Below, piece after piece: positions 36,401 to 56,169 of a stretch of 64,000 bases of DNA; position 1 is the stretch's first letter, and the number at the start of each line of letters is the position of its first letter. This DNA comes from Tubiluchus corallicola (Eukaryota; Priapulida; Priapulimorpha; Priapulimorphida; Tubiluchidae): contig JAQGDQ010000004.1 in the NCBI GenBank assembly GCA_030141605.1, forward strand, positions 434,001 through 498,000, written 5' to 3'. The notes beneath the pieces were generated by a model that saw only the letters and a list, made by a program, of their open reading frames with translations, was not told the origin of the DNA and did no database searches. The position numbers were made by a program, and so were the translations under genes.

Positions 36401-38434
36401 GAATGGTGTTATAAACTGATGAGTTTATTTTCAGAAATCTCCAGTAGTAGAGCAGGGTTAGTCAGGGTTTCTCATTACCAAACCCATCAGAAATCAGCCA
36501 GTATCATTACTCCTTGATACCAATTACAAGTAAATTATTTTGTTACAGAAACTGATGATGATACAAGCTACCTGTGAATAGAACTGTTAGCTAGTTCCAA
36601 ATTTAACTAAACATAGTTAGCAAATTAGCTAGTTCTACATTTTAATTTGCATACATTTAGGTCAAGGCTAAGGGCAAACCTTTTTTGGTAAGACTAGAAC
36701 TCTCTTGGGCCAAGAACAGCTCAAGTATAGGTACTGTGGAACTGCAGCACCACCTGTAGAATCACTCAGTATAATCAATAATATTCAATATAAGTCTTTT
36801 TTCTTTAGTTCTTTCTTTATGCTTGTACAGAACCAGAACATGAGAGGGTAGTACTGTTTGTTTCACAGCCCACAATGTGGTATTTCGCTGTTGTGTGCAT
36901 GCAGAAAATACACACATGACTGATATAAGACGCTGTATGCTGCACTGCTAGCGTCTGCTGCTTGAGAGAATTGTCGCTCACACAGTTTGAAGTCAGTTGT
37001 CACATGCTTACTGTGTACATCATATTTGTGGATGTGATGAAGTGTAGACTCGACGTGTGTGCTTAAAATATAAATAATTTAATTATGGCCATCTTGCATC
37101 CCCAAGAAATAAGTTCTGTGACTGTAAGTGAACTTTGGCAGCTTAACATTTCACAGTCGTCTCTCCATGAGAAAGCTACAGTTAAGAAAGAGGCTGTTCA
37201 ACACCTGGAGTTTCAAATATCTCAACCAGAAACATAGCAACAACAACAAAGTACATTCGTAGTTTTAATTTTAAATGATACTAATGGAAAAGTTGGCTTA
37301 TGTATAAACTTTCGTATGTCTGTTTAAAACTACAATTACAAATTACAACATTAAAATTACGTCTGTTTAATTTTTGTTTCATTTGTACAAATGTTACAAT
37401 ATTGTTTCGTTTTACACAGTATTAAAACAATGGCTAAAAGTTTTCTGAAGCAGCACCCCACTAATTTTAGCTATGAGCCACTATTGCTTGGGACACATCA
37501 AGTACAATATAGTATTATATTTGCTTCATAGTTACATGAGAAATGACATTATTAGAATGAAAGACAAACACTAATTGAGTGAAACTATGTATAGGTGCAC
37601 CACCTAATTGACAGAGGTTTGTGCACAAATGATTCGAAGTGAGCACTGACTACAATAATTTAATTCTAAAAAGCAGAATTTTGCTATTCACCAATTAGCT
37701 GAGTTTTTATCAACTGCTGATGACAAGAATCAACCAGTAAATGAAATATTCCTCACAAATGGGCACTGTTATCCTGGCACACTGCCAATGCAGTAGTTAA
37801 TAGTTTGCTAGACGGCACCTGCTGTAAAATTGGTAGACGTGTGCAACAGAAGGCGGTATTTAAATTCTTAAACAATGTATATCCTATCAACAATAATGCC
37901 CAAATTTTTAATATTGGAATCAGGTAGAATTACAGGCTCAAGCAACAATACGGGTAATTATCGTACCCAGTTACCCTATGGAAACACTGTGGTAACCAGT
38001 ACTTATTAAGAAAAATGTAGCAGGATATCTAATATAAATTAAGAGTTACAGGACTATAATGAAAAACAAAGTGTGACAAAAAAATACATATAGGCTATAA
38101 TAAGTAAATCTATAATACATTTCTCTTTAAACTTTACTCGACTTGCCATCTAAGACAGGAGTCCAACAAGTACCATGATCTTACATCAGTTACAAAACAC
38201 TGTGCAACAAGACAGGAAAAATAAAAGCTCGATTAGGATAAATTATTACATACTCAAAATAAGTGTCATAACTCACCAAAACAAAAAGTTTACTGCAATA
38301 AGCATTGCAATACTGTGACGAGGTTTCTCCCAAACAAGCACTCTTTGAACGTACATTAAAAATGGCTCTAACGGCATAATAACCTTTCTTAATCTTCGTT
38401 CCAGTGTACTCATTACTTCGTCTTTAGCTGCCAT
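27457..38434 (-). CDS. RETREG: RETREG/FAM134 reticulophagy receptor
   Basis: ER-membrane protein that bends ER through a reticulon-homology domain and tethers it to autophagosomes through an LC3/GABARAP-binding motif. Coding exons in transcript order: 38434-38277, 34005-33899, 32981-32957, 31100-30974, 30176-30092, 29407-29276, 28783-28601, 28085-27457. They total 1446 nt, 481 residues, with intact frame and GT-AG introns. The N-terminus (MAAKDEVMSTLERRLRK) leads to LVWEKPRHS and a hydrophobic hairpin (about 41-80), including a family-typical WPEIK. A second hairpin (about 140-176, FCLLLSAVF with YLPGV) follows. The C-terminal half is acidic and disordered and ends with DFEILDPDEL, matching the conserved FAM134 LIR (DDFELLDQSEL); core F468 to L471. 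The length is normal for the family. The start is the first ATG and fits the family N-terminus. Which of the three vertebrate paralogues it is closest to needs a tree. Confidence 0.93.
32517..32810 (-). pseudogene. Possible relic of a class I PI3K C2-domain exon
   Basis: An open minus-strand frame within a RETREG intron reads FALKVDVKMWHGDKLLS and later LLFDILLC, spaced as in the C2 domain of p110 PI3-kinases, where a beta strand precedes HG-x-LLC and a later WNxWLxFDIxLCDLP. The key Trp and DLPR residues are missing. The frame ends at a stop codon and no neighbouring PI3K exon is seen, so a decayed gene fragment is the best guess. It could also be coincidence; this was judged by eye only. 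Confidence 0.3.
32957..32981 (-). other. RETREG: 25-nt microexon of RETREG
   Basis: The frame of exon 34005-33899 ends with one base of a codon, and exon 31100-30974 starts with the last base of one. The 25 nt at 32981-32957, flanked by TTTTGCAG and GTAAGT, bridge them exactly and encode V-P-V-P-E-D-S-D-T. Skipping it would shift the frame. It is called from splice sites and phase only. Confidence 0.75.
33030..33385 (+). repeat. Diverged tandem duplication, about 186-bp period
   Basis: ACTCAAAG-AAAATAT, CCAGTTTTG, TTTCATTGAACCA-TTGCT and GAGTCAATAACTTA occur twice in the same order, the second set offset by about 186 bp. It lies in a RETREG intron just upstream of the microexon. Confidence 0.75.
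36161..36450 (+). repeat. 145-bp tandem duplication
   Basis: Two adjacent 145-bp units (36161-36305, 36306-36450), more than 90 percent alike by eye, each from CTTTTATATA to CCAGTAGTAG. The high identity implies a recent duplication. It lies in the long first intron of RETREG. Confidence 0.92.
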
Positions 38435-38773
38435 AACAAACAAACAACCTTACTCAAAGAAACTCATTCATAGCCTTCCACTTATGTTTTATGTTTCTGT
38501 TTATGTTTTAGTCACGGTCATCTTTAGCACAACTGTGAATGATGAAAGAACAGTTGCCTTTTGCACAAATGTGAATGATAAAAGACTGAGATTTAGTCAG
38601 TTGTGTTTTATTACAATCAACATGAACTCGGTAAGACTATTATAGCCGATTACGCGATTGTTAGTTAATAAAATTTAGACATAAATTTAGTGGGCATTCC
38701 TTCACGTATTGAAGGCACAGCACACACACACATACACATTCTCACATAAATTTTGTAAAACAGAGTTACGCAA

Positions 38774-38962
38774 TTGGTTATTGATTCTGGAACTAGAGGA
38801 CATCATTTAAAACTGTTTAAAGAGCAGTCACGTCTTGACATTCGTAGATATTCATTTTCTGTGAGAGTTGTGAATGAATGGAATAATATGCCTGCCACGG
38901 TGATTGCCGTACCAACCACAGTAAAGTTTAAATCCTTAATCGACAATTATTTTGCGGAATAA
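38774..38962 (+). mobile_element. LINE reverse-transcriptase ORF, C-terminal fragment
   Basis: A 62-codon frame containing TRGHHLKLFK, then RRYSFSVRVVNEWNNMPA and a TTVKFKSLID ending. This is the typical C-terminus of CR1/Jockey-group LINE proteins (RGH...K...R..FSxRVVxxWNxLP...FKxxLD). It stands alone, with no reverse-transcriptase core next to it, so it is a 5'-truncated copy. It begins about 340 bp upstream of the RETREG start codon in the opposite orientation. Confidence 0.75.
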
Positions 38963-39016
38963 TATGGGGTTTCTGTGACTTCACTTCTGTGACTGAACCC
39001 CTAAATCATGAGAGTG

Positions 39017-39056
39017 TGACAGTATAACAGTATGTATGACAGTATAACAGTATGGA
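39017..39056 (+). repeat. 20-bp unit, two copies
   Basis: TGACAGTATAACAGTATG followed by a two-base spacer, repeated twice, just past the LINE fragment that ends at 38962. Confidence 0.85.
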
Positions 39057-39573
39057 AAGCTATAAACTCACTTAAATGTAAAAGAATGATTACCTAAATG
39101 GAACACAATAATACGATATTACGCATTCACAGTATCATTACACCTCCCTTTGCAGGTCAGGAGATTGATCCTATTAAATGCTAACTCTAACTGCTTCTAG
39201 TTTTAATACAATCTGAACAGCAAATGTAGGAAGCTAAATTATCAAACCCTGAACGAAAAATAATGACAAGCAATCATGAGTAATTGAAAACTGCGCAACT
39301 AGCTGAATATCAAAAGAAAGGTCATTTGAAAACACATATTGTTCAACAAAGCAGTAAATAAGATCCGTTAGTCAAAAATTTTGCGCATTTACCAATCACT
39401 CGTATTTATGTCTAATCAAAATCTCAAGAAAAATATGAATTAACAACTCTGTCAAAGTGGGTATGCCAGAAACCTCTTTCGAGTTCTTGATGATCTTGTG
39501 TTACAAACTAAGTATTGTCAGGCAATTTCACCAAAGGAGCATCTTGATGTGGTGATTCTGATATTTCTTTAAC

Positions 39574-39578
39574 AGAGA

Positions 39579-39618
<40 letters not shown>

Positions 39619-39630
39619 AAGAGAGAGAGA
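39574..39630. repeat. (GA)n microsatellite
   Basis: A GA-rich tract with a few interruptions (GGGA, GAAAGAAA), on a purine-only plus strand, in the RETREG upstream region. Confidence 0.92.
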
Positions 39631-40268
39631 CAGATTCTGTGTGGAATATATTGTTTTCATTTGAAAGTTCTAATCCTAATCTAATGTGAAAAATAAGTCT
39701 TCTATGAGTCAGATTTTTATCATAAGACTTTTCTTATTCCAGCACTAGCAATTTAATTTGATTTAAACTATGTACAACATGCAAAATTGCAATCTCTACT
39801 CCTTAGGTAAAGTTACCAACAAATTTAAAAAGATTTTTACAAAAACTGGCTTAATGAATCCGTGCATCTGCATACTGTGCATAAGAATGTTCGTCCACAT
39901 AAACTTACCAAGAAAATCGTTCCCTAAGAACTTTTAATTAATCCAGCCTCAGCTTCCAGGAATGGTGAAGTAAAATGTATTATGCGTGTGGTTTAAATCA
40001 AGGTTCAGTTACATTTGTTTTTACATTTCCTTCTTTTCTATGAAGTTTGTTTGCAAAATTGAATTGTTATTCTTGAACATGTAGGCTACAATTTAAATAA
40101 TTGGTTCTATTGTAACACAAGTAACAATGAGTACTGCAATTAAATCATGCAATCGTGAATCTAAAAAGGTAGATGAGTGCAAACTAAGTCAGGATTATAT
40201 TTCTTATTGACCCGCAACATTAAGCGTTTGTCTCGAAGAAAATTAATTGTATAATAATAATAAATATT

Positions 40269-40381
<113 letters not shown>

Positions 40382-42756
40382 CGGTAAAGTATTTATTCCG
40401 TGTAAGATAAAGTCTCTGCAGAATACCGAAATTATATCCAGTCCCTTGTGCTCGTCTACCGTTCAAAAGGTGTCTGCTATTGTTTTCTCGCGAACGAGTC
40501 GAATGAGCGGGTAATGGTTCCAGAATTCATTCACTGTGTTTATTCCTTTTTTATCCTGATTATCATCGCCCTTAGCGATATATAGTAAGAGTTGTTTATT
40601 TAGGTTCGTTGTGTGAAATAATTTGTTTTCCTGAAACGGTGTTATGAAATGAATAAACTAAGTCTAATCTGAGTAATTTTGAAACTAGTAAAGTAGTATT
40701 TAATTATAGTAATTAGTACTCAAACTTATAAAGTTAGGAAGTGGATATTGTTCCGATGATAGTATACACATTTCTGAAGGATAAATTTCCGATAATCATA
40801 TATGGAATTAGCCAAAACTTTTCCAACCTTGCTGCTAGTGTTTCAAGAACTTGGTTTAAGTGTAGTGCTACTACGAGTACTAGTACTAGTAGTAGTTATC
40901 TATTTCTAAGAAAATAATTTAAAATTAAAATACCAAAAATGAGATCTATTAATGCAGAGAAATTTCGGACATAAACACTAAACATTCTGAAACACAAAAC
41001 TCGCTTAGCTCCATCTTCAGTGATTTTAGTGCCTTGACATGCAGAGGCGACCTAGCAATGCCGACTCAGCTGCTTGCAACAAAAATAGATTCTGACTGGG
41101 CTGCTAGTGTTACTGTCCATCTGTGGCCTGACGTCTGACAAACAAACAACTATGCTGCAGTATAAAATAATGCTGTTGGCTAAGTGTGTTTTCGACATTA
41201 TAGAAAATAGGTTTTAAGCAATTGTGACTCAATAGTTTTCCATAATGTTACACTTTTTTAATAAAGCAAAAAATTCTCTTTCAGGCACAAATAAGCATTT
41301 TAATGTAGTTAACTTCAAAACTTTGTGCCATCTAAATTTCAGGAAACTTTGTAAAAAATGTGAATCTGCCTCAGTATCTTTTGATTGTTAAGCAGTAAGA
41401 AGTACTGGAAGCAATAATAATGTTCCCAATTTTGATATCTGTTGAAAGAGCGTTTTCTGGTCTATAAGGACATGTATATTTTGTCTGAAAGCAGTATTTT
41501 TTACTTCGCAAAATTTGTCGATAAATCCAAAAAAGAAACACAGACTTTTCAGTGAATCAAGCATTTTTGTGATTGCACCAGCTAGAGGCAAGTATGTTAC
41601 ATTCATGTTTACTATAAATACTAATGAGTTAAGAGTGCAACCATCTTGCAAAATCAACTAAAATTTGGATTAAAATTACTTTTTTGGTCCCTTGTGCACT
41701 ACATAAATTCTTTTGGTTCTCGCTGTCTCTCTCTTCCAGTTATATTTTCTATAATATATATTTAAAATAAAATGACGGAACCCTCAACTTCCCACCTGTT
41801 TCTCAATGTTTTGCCTGAGATGTGCATTGCCTGTAACAATAGATCGGCACTCCTATATTCCGGAGATGGGTGGGTAGGTTTAAAAATCTGTGATACAGAC
41901 TGTCGAAAGAATATCAATTTTTTGATAATTGGAAGTTTGTGGTTCCTATGATCTGAACTTGAGCAACAGTTCCAATGATTGGAACAGTATATCGTTAATT
42001 CAGGAGTACGATCATCGGAACAATTACACTTTCTGAAAGTTAACTTCTATGTGCAGCCCTGATGTAGAAGCATAATAATAATTAATATTATTTATATTTA
42101 ATAATTATTTGATTGACATCAGATAAATACTTTTAAGCTAATTAAAAAAGAAAAAAAAATTCGAAATTGTTATGGCCTTTACTATTTAAACTGTGAGGCT
42201 TGTGTTCATTGTTCAATGAATAGCATTGAATCTGTACCACTGAATGGTTTGGTGACTCTAGCCTACAGCTACCATTGAGCATGCTGCTCTCATAGCACTT
42301 ATAGGAAAAGACAAATGCCTTAGCATGTTGGGGTTATTTTACTGTTACCACCTAAACTTAAAAAAATATAGCTTAGAAATTCGCAAAAAACTTTCTATAA
42401 AGCATAAATCTAAAATATACTACCCCAGGCCTGGTGGTTGATGCCATTCGTTTGAAAATTATGATGTAACTGGACGACTTTGTGATTTTTCGTAAGCCCG
42501 TGCTGCTTGAACTAATGTACCTAATATTTTAGCTTACCTAATATTCACACAAAAATGTTACAAAATCAGCAATCTAATGTTTTTTTAAAAAGTTATTATA
42601 CTTTAATGAAGATTAACAGTGTGCTACTTTTCTTCAGGACGAATGATGTCATTTGAAGAAGAATGGGCATTCAAAATGGGGGTGCCCAAGCATGAACTGA
42701 TCATGACTTTAAAGTGATTTTACTAATTACACGAGGCCCTTATTACACTTTTATTA

Positions 42757-44030
42757 CTAAATCATTCTGATAGTTTTTTGCAAACATAGAAATAAGCATA
42801 ACTTCCCAGAAGGCTTGACTTTTCCTTTACTGATGTCCTCTGAAGTTATTACATTACTTGGAAGATGATTCCGTAAACTAATGATATGATGACTAAAGGA
42901 ATGTAAGAAATGTTTCCGTACTTTAGTTCTAACATTAGACAAAAATCTAACAGAATGTCCCCGTAGCTGACGAAAAGGCCTAAAAAGGGAAATTCGTTGA
43001 CTGCAGTATAGTATCATCATTCAGAGTCTTATGTGTGTTTGTCAAATCAATAGTACTGTGCTTTTGCTCTTGAGAAGACTGATAGCTGATAAATCGACAT
43101 CATGCAATAAGCAAAGACAATGCTTCTCATTTCTTTCAAGGCACTGAATATATGTAACACACTGTAGTGATCATACAGCTGCAGCAACTAGGGACCAAAC
43201 CAAACTTTATAAAAAGGCAAAAAGTTTGCTTTGTCATACCAATACATCTATTGTTTTTTCTTGTTTAATTCAGCAGTATGATTGATAAATTTCAGTTCAT
43301 TAGACACAATCACTCCTAGTTCTTTAAAGCTAGAAACTTCACAGACTATTTTATCATTAATTGCATAATTATAATTAACATAACTTATCATATATAACAG
43401 CCCCCACTTAACAGGCTTAATCTATCAAAACCTTTGATCAGACCATGTTTGAACAGAATCATTGTCAAGCTGAAGCATTGCGCAGCCAAACTGAGACTTG
43501 ATTTCTCGAAATAATTTAATATCATCCACAAACATTGTTATATTGAGAGAAACGTAATCCGAAATATCATTTATATATAAAATAAAACAATGTGAACCAC
43601 TTAACGTTCCTTGAGGTATACCACTCTTGACAATCTTCTAGTGAGTAACAGTATTTAGCACAATACATTGTCGACGGGATGTAAGAAACTGTCAAAACCT
43701 GCATAACATTATACTACAAAAGTTCTAATTTATGCAACAGCCTTTTAAAGGGCATAGTCAAATGCTTTGTAAAACTCAAGATCGATTATGTCAGTACTGT
43801 TAACATAGTCTTTATCAAAAGTTTTAGTCCATTCATTAATAGAAAAAAGCTAATTAGAAACAACTGAAAGATCTGGTAACAAACTATGAAACTATGTTGA
43901 AACTTGAGGAATGTTTCATTAACTAAAAAAACCCACAAATCGTCACACCCAATTAGCTTTTCTAAAATTTTCTTAATTGGCCTCTGTGCAATCACATCTT
44001 GCGGTGTCAACAACTTTTGGAAGAGAAGTT
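42757..44030 (-). mobile_element. Degenerate LINE copy A (CR1/Jockey-like)
   Basis: Read on the minus strand, broken frames show a reverse transcriptase: GIPQGTLSGSHCFILYINDI (about 43555-43625), then the catalytic MFVDD (43521-43535) and LQLDNDSVQTWS, followed after frameshifts by a C-terminal LRGHSVRFLSN and IISLRNHLPSNV segment (42757-43020). Several stops and frameshifts make it inactive. Its RT motifs differ from those of the adjacent copy B, so the two are different LINE families lying in tandem on the same strand. Confidence 0.75.
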
Positions 44031-44084
44031 GAATTTAAACCTCTTGAACCTTTAATTGCTAGGCTTACTCTAGTGCTTCTGGCA

Positions 44085-45850
44085 GTAATTGTTTATTTTT
44101 ATTTATTTTATTCTTTATTTCAGCTCGTACACTTAGTCTGAAGTCATAAAAGTGCAATAATTACTAAAAAACTAATTATAAAAAATAACCTTACAATTTA
44201 CACGGAAAATAAAAAGAGAAATTAGTTAAAATGTTTACAAAAATAACATACATTAAAAGTACAGTAAAATTATATTCCAATGGGCAAAAATTTTGGAACA
44301 TATAAAAACATCGCTATTGTAAATTACTAAACCATTACAAAAGTTCAAAACATGGCATCTAAGATTATATGTACATTTACATATGTACATAACTTTAAAA
44401 TGATTAATATCATTTTCTACATAGATTGTAGAAACTCGAGTACCACATCTATATTTGAAGAATTTTACCATAGCTGTGTAGTAAGCAGACTTTAGCTTAC
44501 AAGTAATATTTCATCCAGAGATTGGAACAAGAAAATGATGAACAATATGACTTAAATAGCGTACATTTTACATCCATTGAACAATAAGAAAAATGTCTTA
44601 TAAGGGTGTTTACTCTGATATAAAATAAGCGAAGTTGATTAAGAACACCATCGTCATCTTTTCTATCATCTGGCAGTATGTGACCTAGATACTTGGTTGG
44701 ATACTAGATACTAGATACTAGATACTAGATACGTGACCTAAAAACATTGTTACTAATTCTAGTTTTTTGTCTCGGAGTGTGATGTCACCTAAACTATTCG
44801 ACAAATTATACGAACATTCCGTTTTTGAAGCATCAATCATGAAGTGTTTTTGTCGTTATCATGAGCAAACATTTGACAGCAAGTCAGTAAACCCTGCACA
44901 GCAGGTAAGGTAGGGGCGATTAAACAAAGGTCATCAGCATATAGCAAGTGGTTAGTGATAATATTACCAAGACGACAAACGGTATTAGTTTTCAGGGATA
45001 GTTTTTTTGATAAATTATTTAGTATAAGGAGAAAAGTAGAGGAGAGAATATGCCACTCTGATGAACACCATTACTAATGTTAAATGAATTGGATACAGTT
45101 TCTCCCCAATGTATGTTAGTGCATTGAGATGAGTACCAAAATTTTAAAAACCAATGACAGGGGAGGGGAAATCGATATTTTTCACATGATTTTTTTGAAC
45201 AAAATTCAATGATTAACCCTATCAAAGGGTTTGCTTGCAACACGAAACATATAAAAATATGGCTATTATGATCTCTGTATTGTTGAATAACCTCTTTAAG
45301 GAGATAAATGTACAGATCTGTGCTATGACCTTTCTACGTATAAGTAGATGTATTAGTCCGAATTATTCTAAGTCCGAACTATGTATCAGTAGATGTTAGG
45401 TAATCTGACCATGTATTAACAATGACACGCTCTGAAATTTTTCTAAGTTACTGAGCTAATAATACCTTTGGAAATATACCTATGATTACAGAGACTAGTA
45501 TACAAAAGACTAAGTATGGTGTACACTATATTATGAGCATAAATGATGTGTTCAGATGTTATGCCATCTGGACCAGGAGATTTATGTTTCTTAAAGTTCT
45601 TAACAGCATTAACAATATTGCACACCTTAAAATCCATACAGCTGTCGAATACATTGTTATAAGGTTTATAACTTTGTTTACTAATATTGGGAGTAAAGTT
45701 CAATAAATTTTTGTAACCATTCATCCACATATTACATATATCAGTGTCGCCGTGTGCATTCGCAACTTTTGAATGCAAAGTATTATAGTTCTGAAATTTT
45801 CATTTTTTCCAGAATTTGTAAGGTAATTCATTTTTCAAACTGTTTGCTAA
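44085..45850 (-). mobile_element. Degenerate LINE copy B, close to TUBG1
   Basis: Minus-strand frames give, in order, FWKK and NMWMNGYKNLLN (linker), KKHKSPGPDGITSEH (RT finger), GVHQSGIFSPLLFSLY, the catalytic YADDLCLIAP (YADD at 44941-44930), and a downstream DDGVLNQLRLFYIRVNTL thumb-like region. Multiple stops and frameshifts are present. An A/T-rich AAATAAA-type tail ends it near 44085. The upstream limit is soft: LINE-like coding may extend to about 45959. A 7-bp ATACTAG repeat has expanded inside it at 44701-44731. Confidence 0.78.
44701..44731 (+). repeat. 7-bp ATACTAG tandem repeat inside LINE B
   Basis: Four copies of ATACTAG, flanked by TGACCTAGAT on the left and ACGTGACCTA on the right, inserted in the LINE coding remnant. 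It looks like a local replication-slippage expansion. Confidence 0.9.
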
Positions 45851-45946
45851 ATTATCTGATTGACAACAAGCTTCACTCACATTTTCAGTTTTGCAATTAA
45901 ACAAATTTAGGTTATCCATTATTTGTGACTGTTGCTTTACTATTTC

Positions 45947-45998
45947 AGATTTGGACATAAGTTATTACAAAAATCTTTTATTGCACCTGTAAAAAGCC
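45947..45998 (+). other. TUBG1: Possible 3' splice site and 5'UTR exon of TUBG1
   Basis: A pyrimidine-rich TGCTTTACTATTTCAG ends at 45948, 51 nt before the TUBG1 ATG (45999). If used, the TUBG1 5'UTR would contain an intron, and the promoter would lie upstream of or within the LINE B copy. No TATA box is obvious near the start codon. Confidence 0.35.

Positions 45999-56169
<10,171 letters not shown>

Larger units (their letters stand above)
28086..38276 (-). other. RETREG introns
   Basis: There are seven introns. Those longer than 300 bp are 28784-29275, 29408-30091, 30177-30973, 31101-32956, 32982-33898 and 34006-38276; 28086-28600 is also intronic. Notable contents: a PI3K-like exon relic (32517-32810), a diverged tandem duplication (about 33030-33385), an unusual repeat-poor stretch at about 34140-34810 with recurring AAAGTCACAAAA- and AAATTCACAAAA-like words, and a clean 145-bp tandem duplication (36161-36450). 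A 50-codon plus-strand frame at about 37085 has no recognised family. Confidence 0.7.

Noticed and set aside
37085-37237. 50-codon plus-strand frame starting MAILHPQEISS
   Set aside because: An isolated short frame in a RETREG intron with no promoter, splice or homology evidence.
41800-42062. CAGCCCTG-like end near 42053 that could be a hAT right end
   Set aside because: No matching CAGGGCTG left end or 8-bp target duplication was found nearby.
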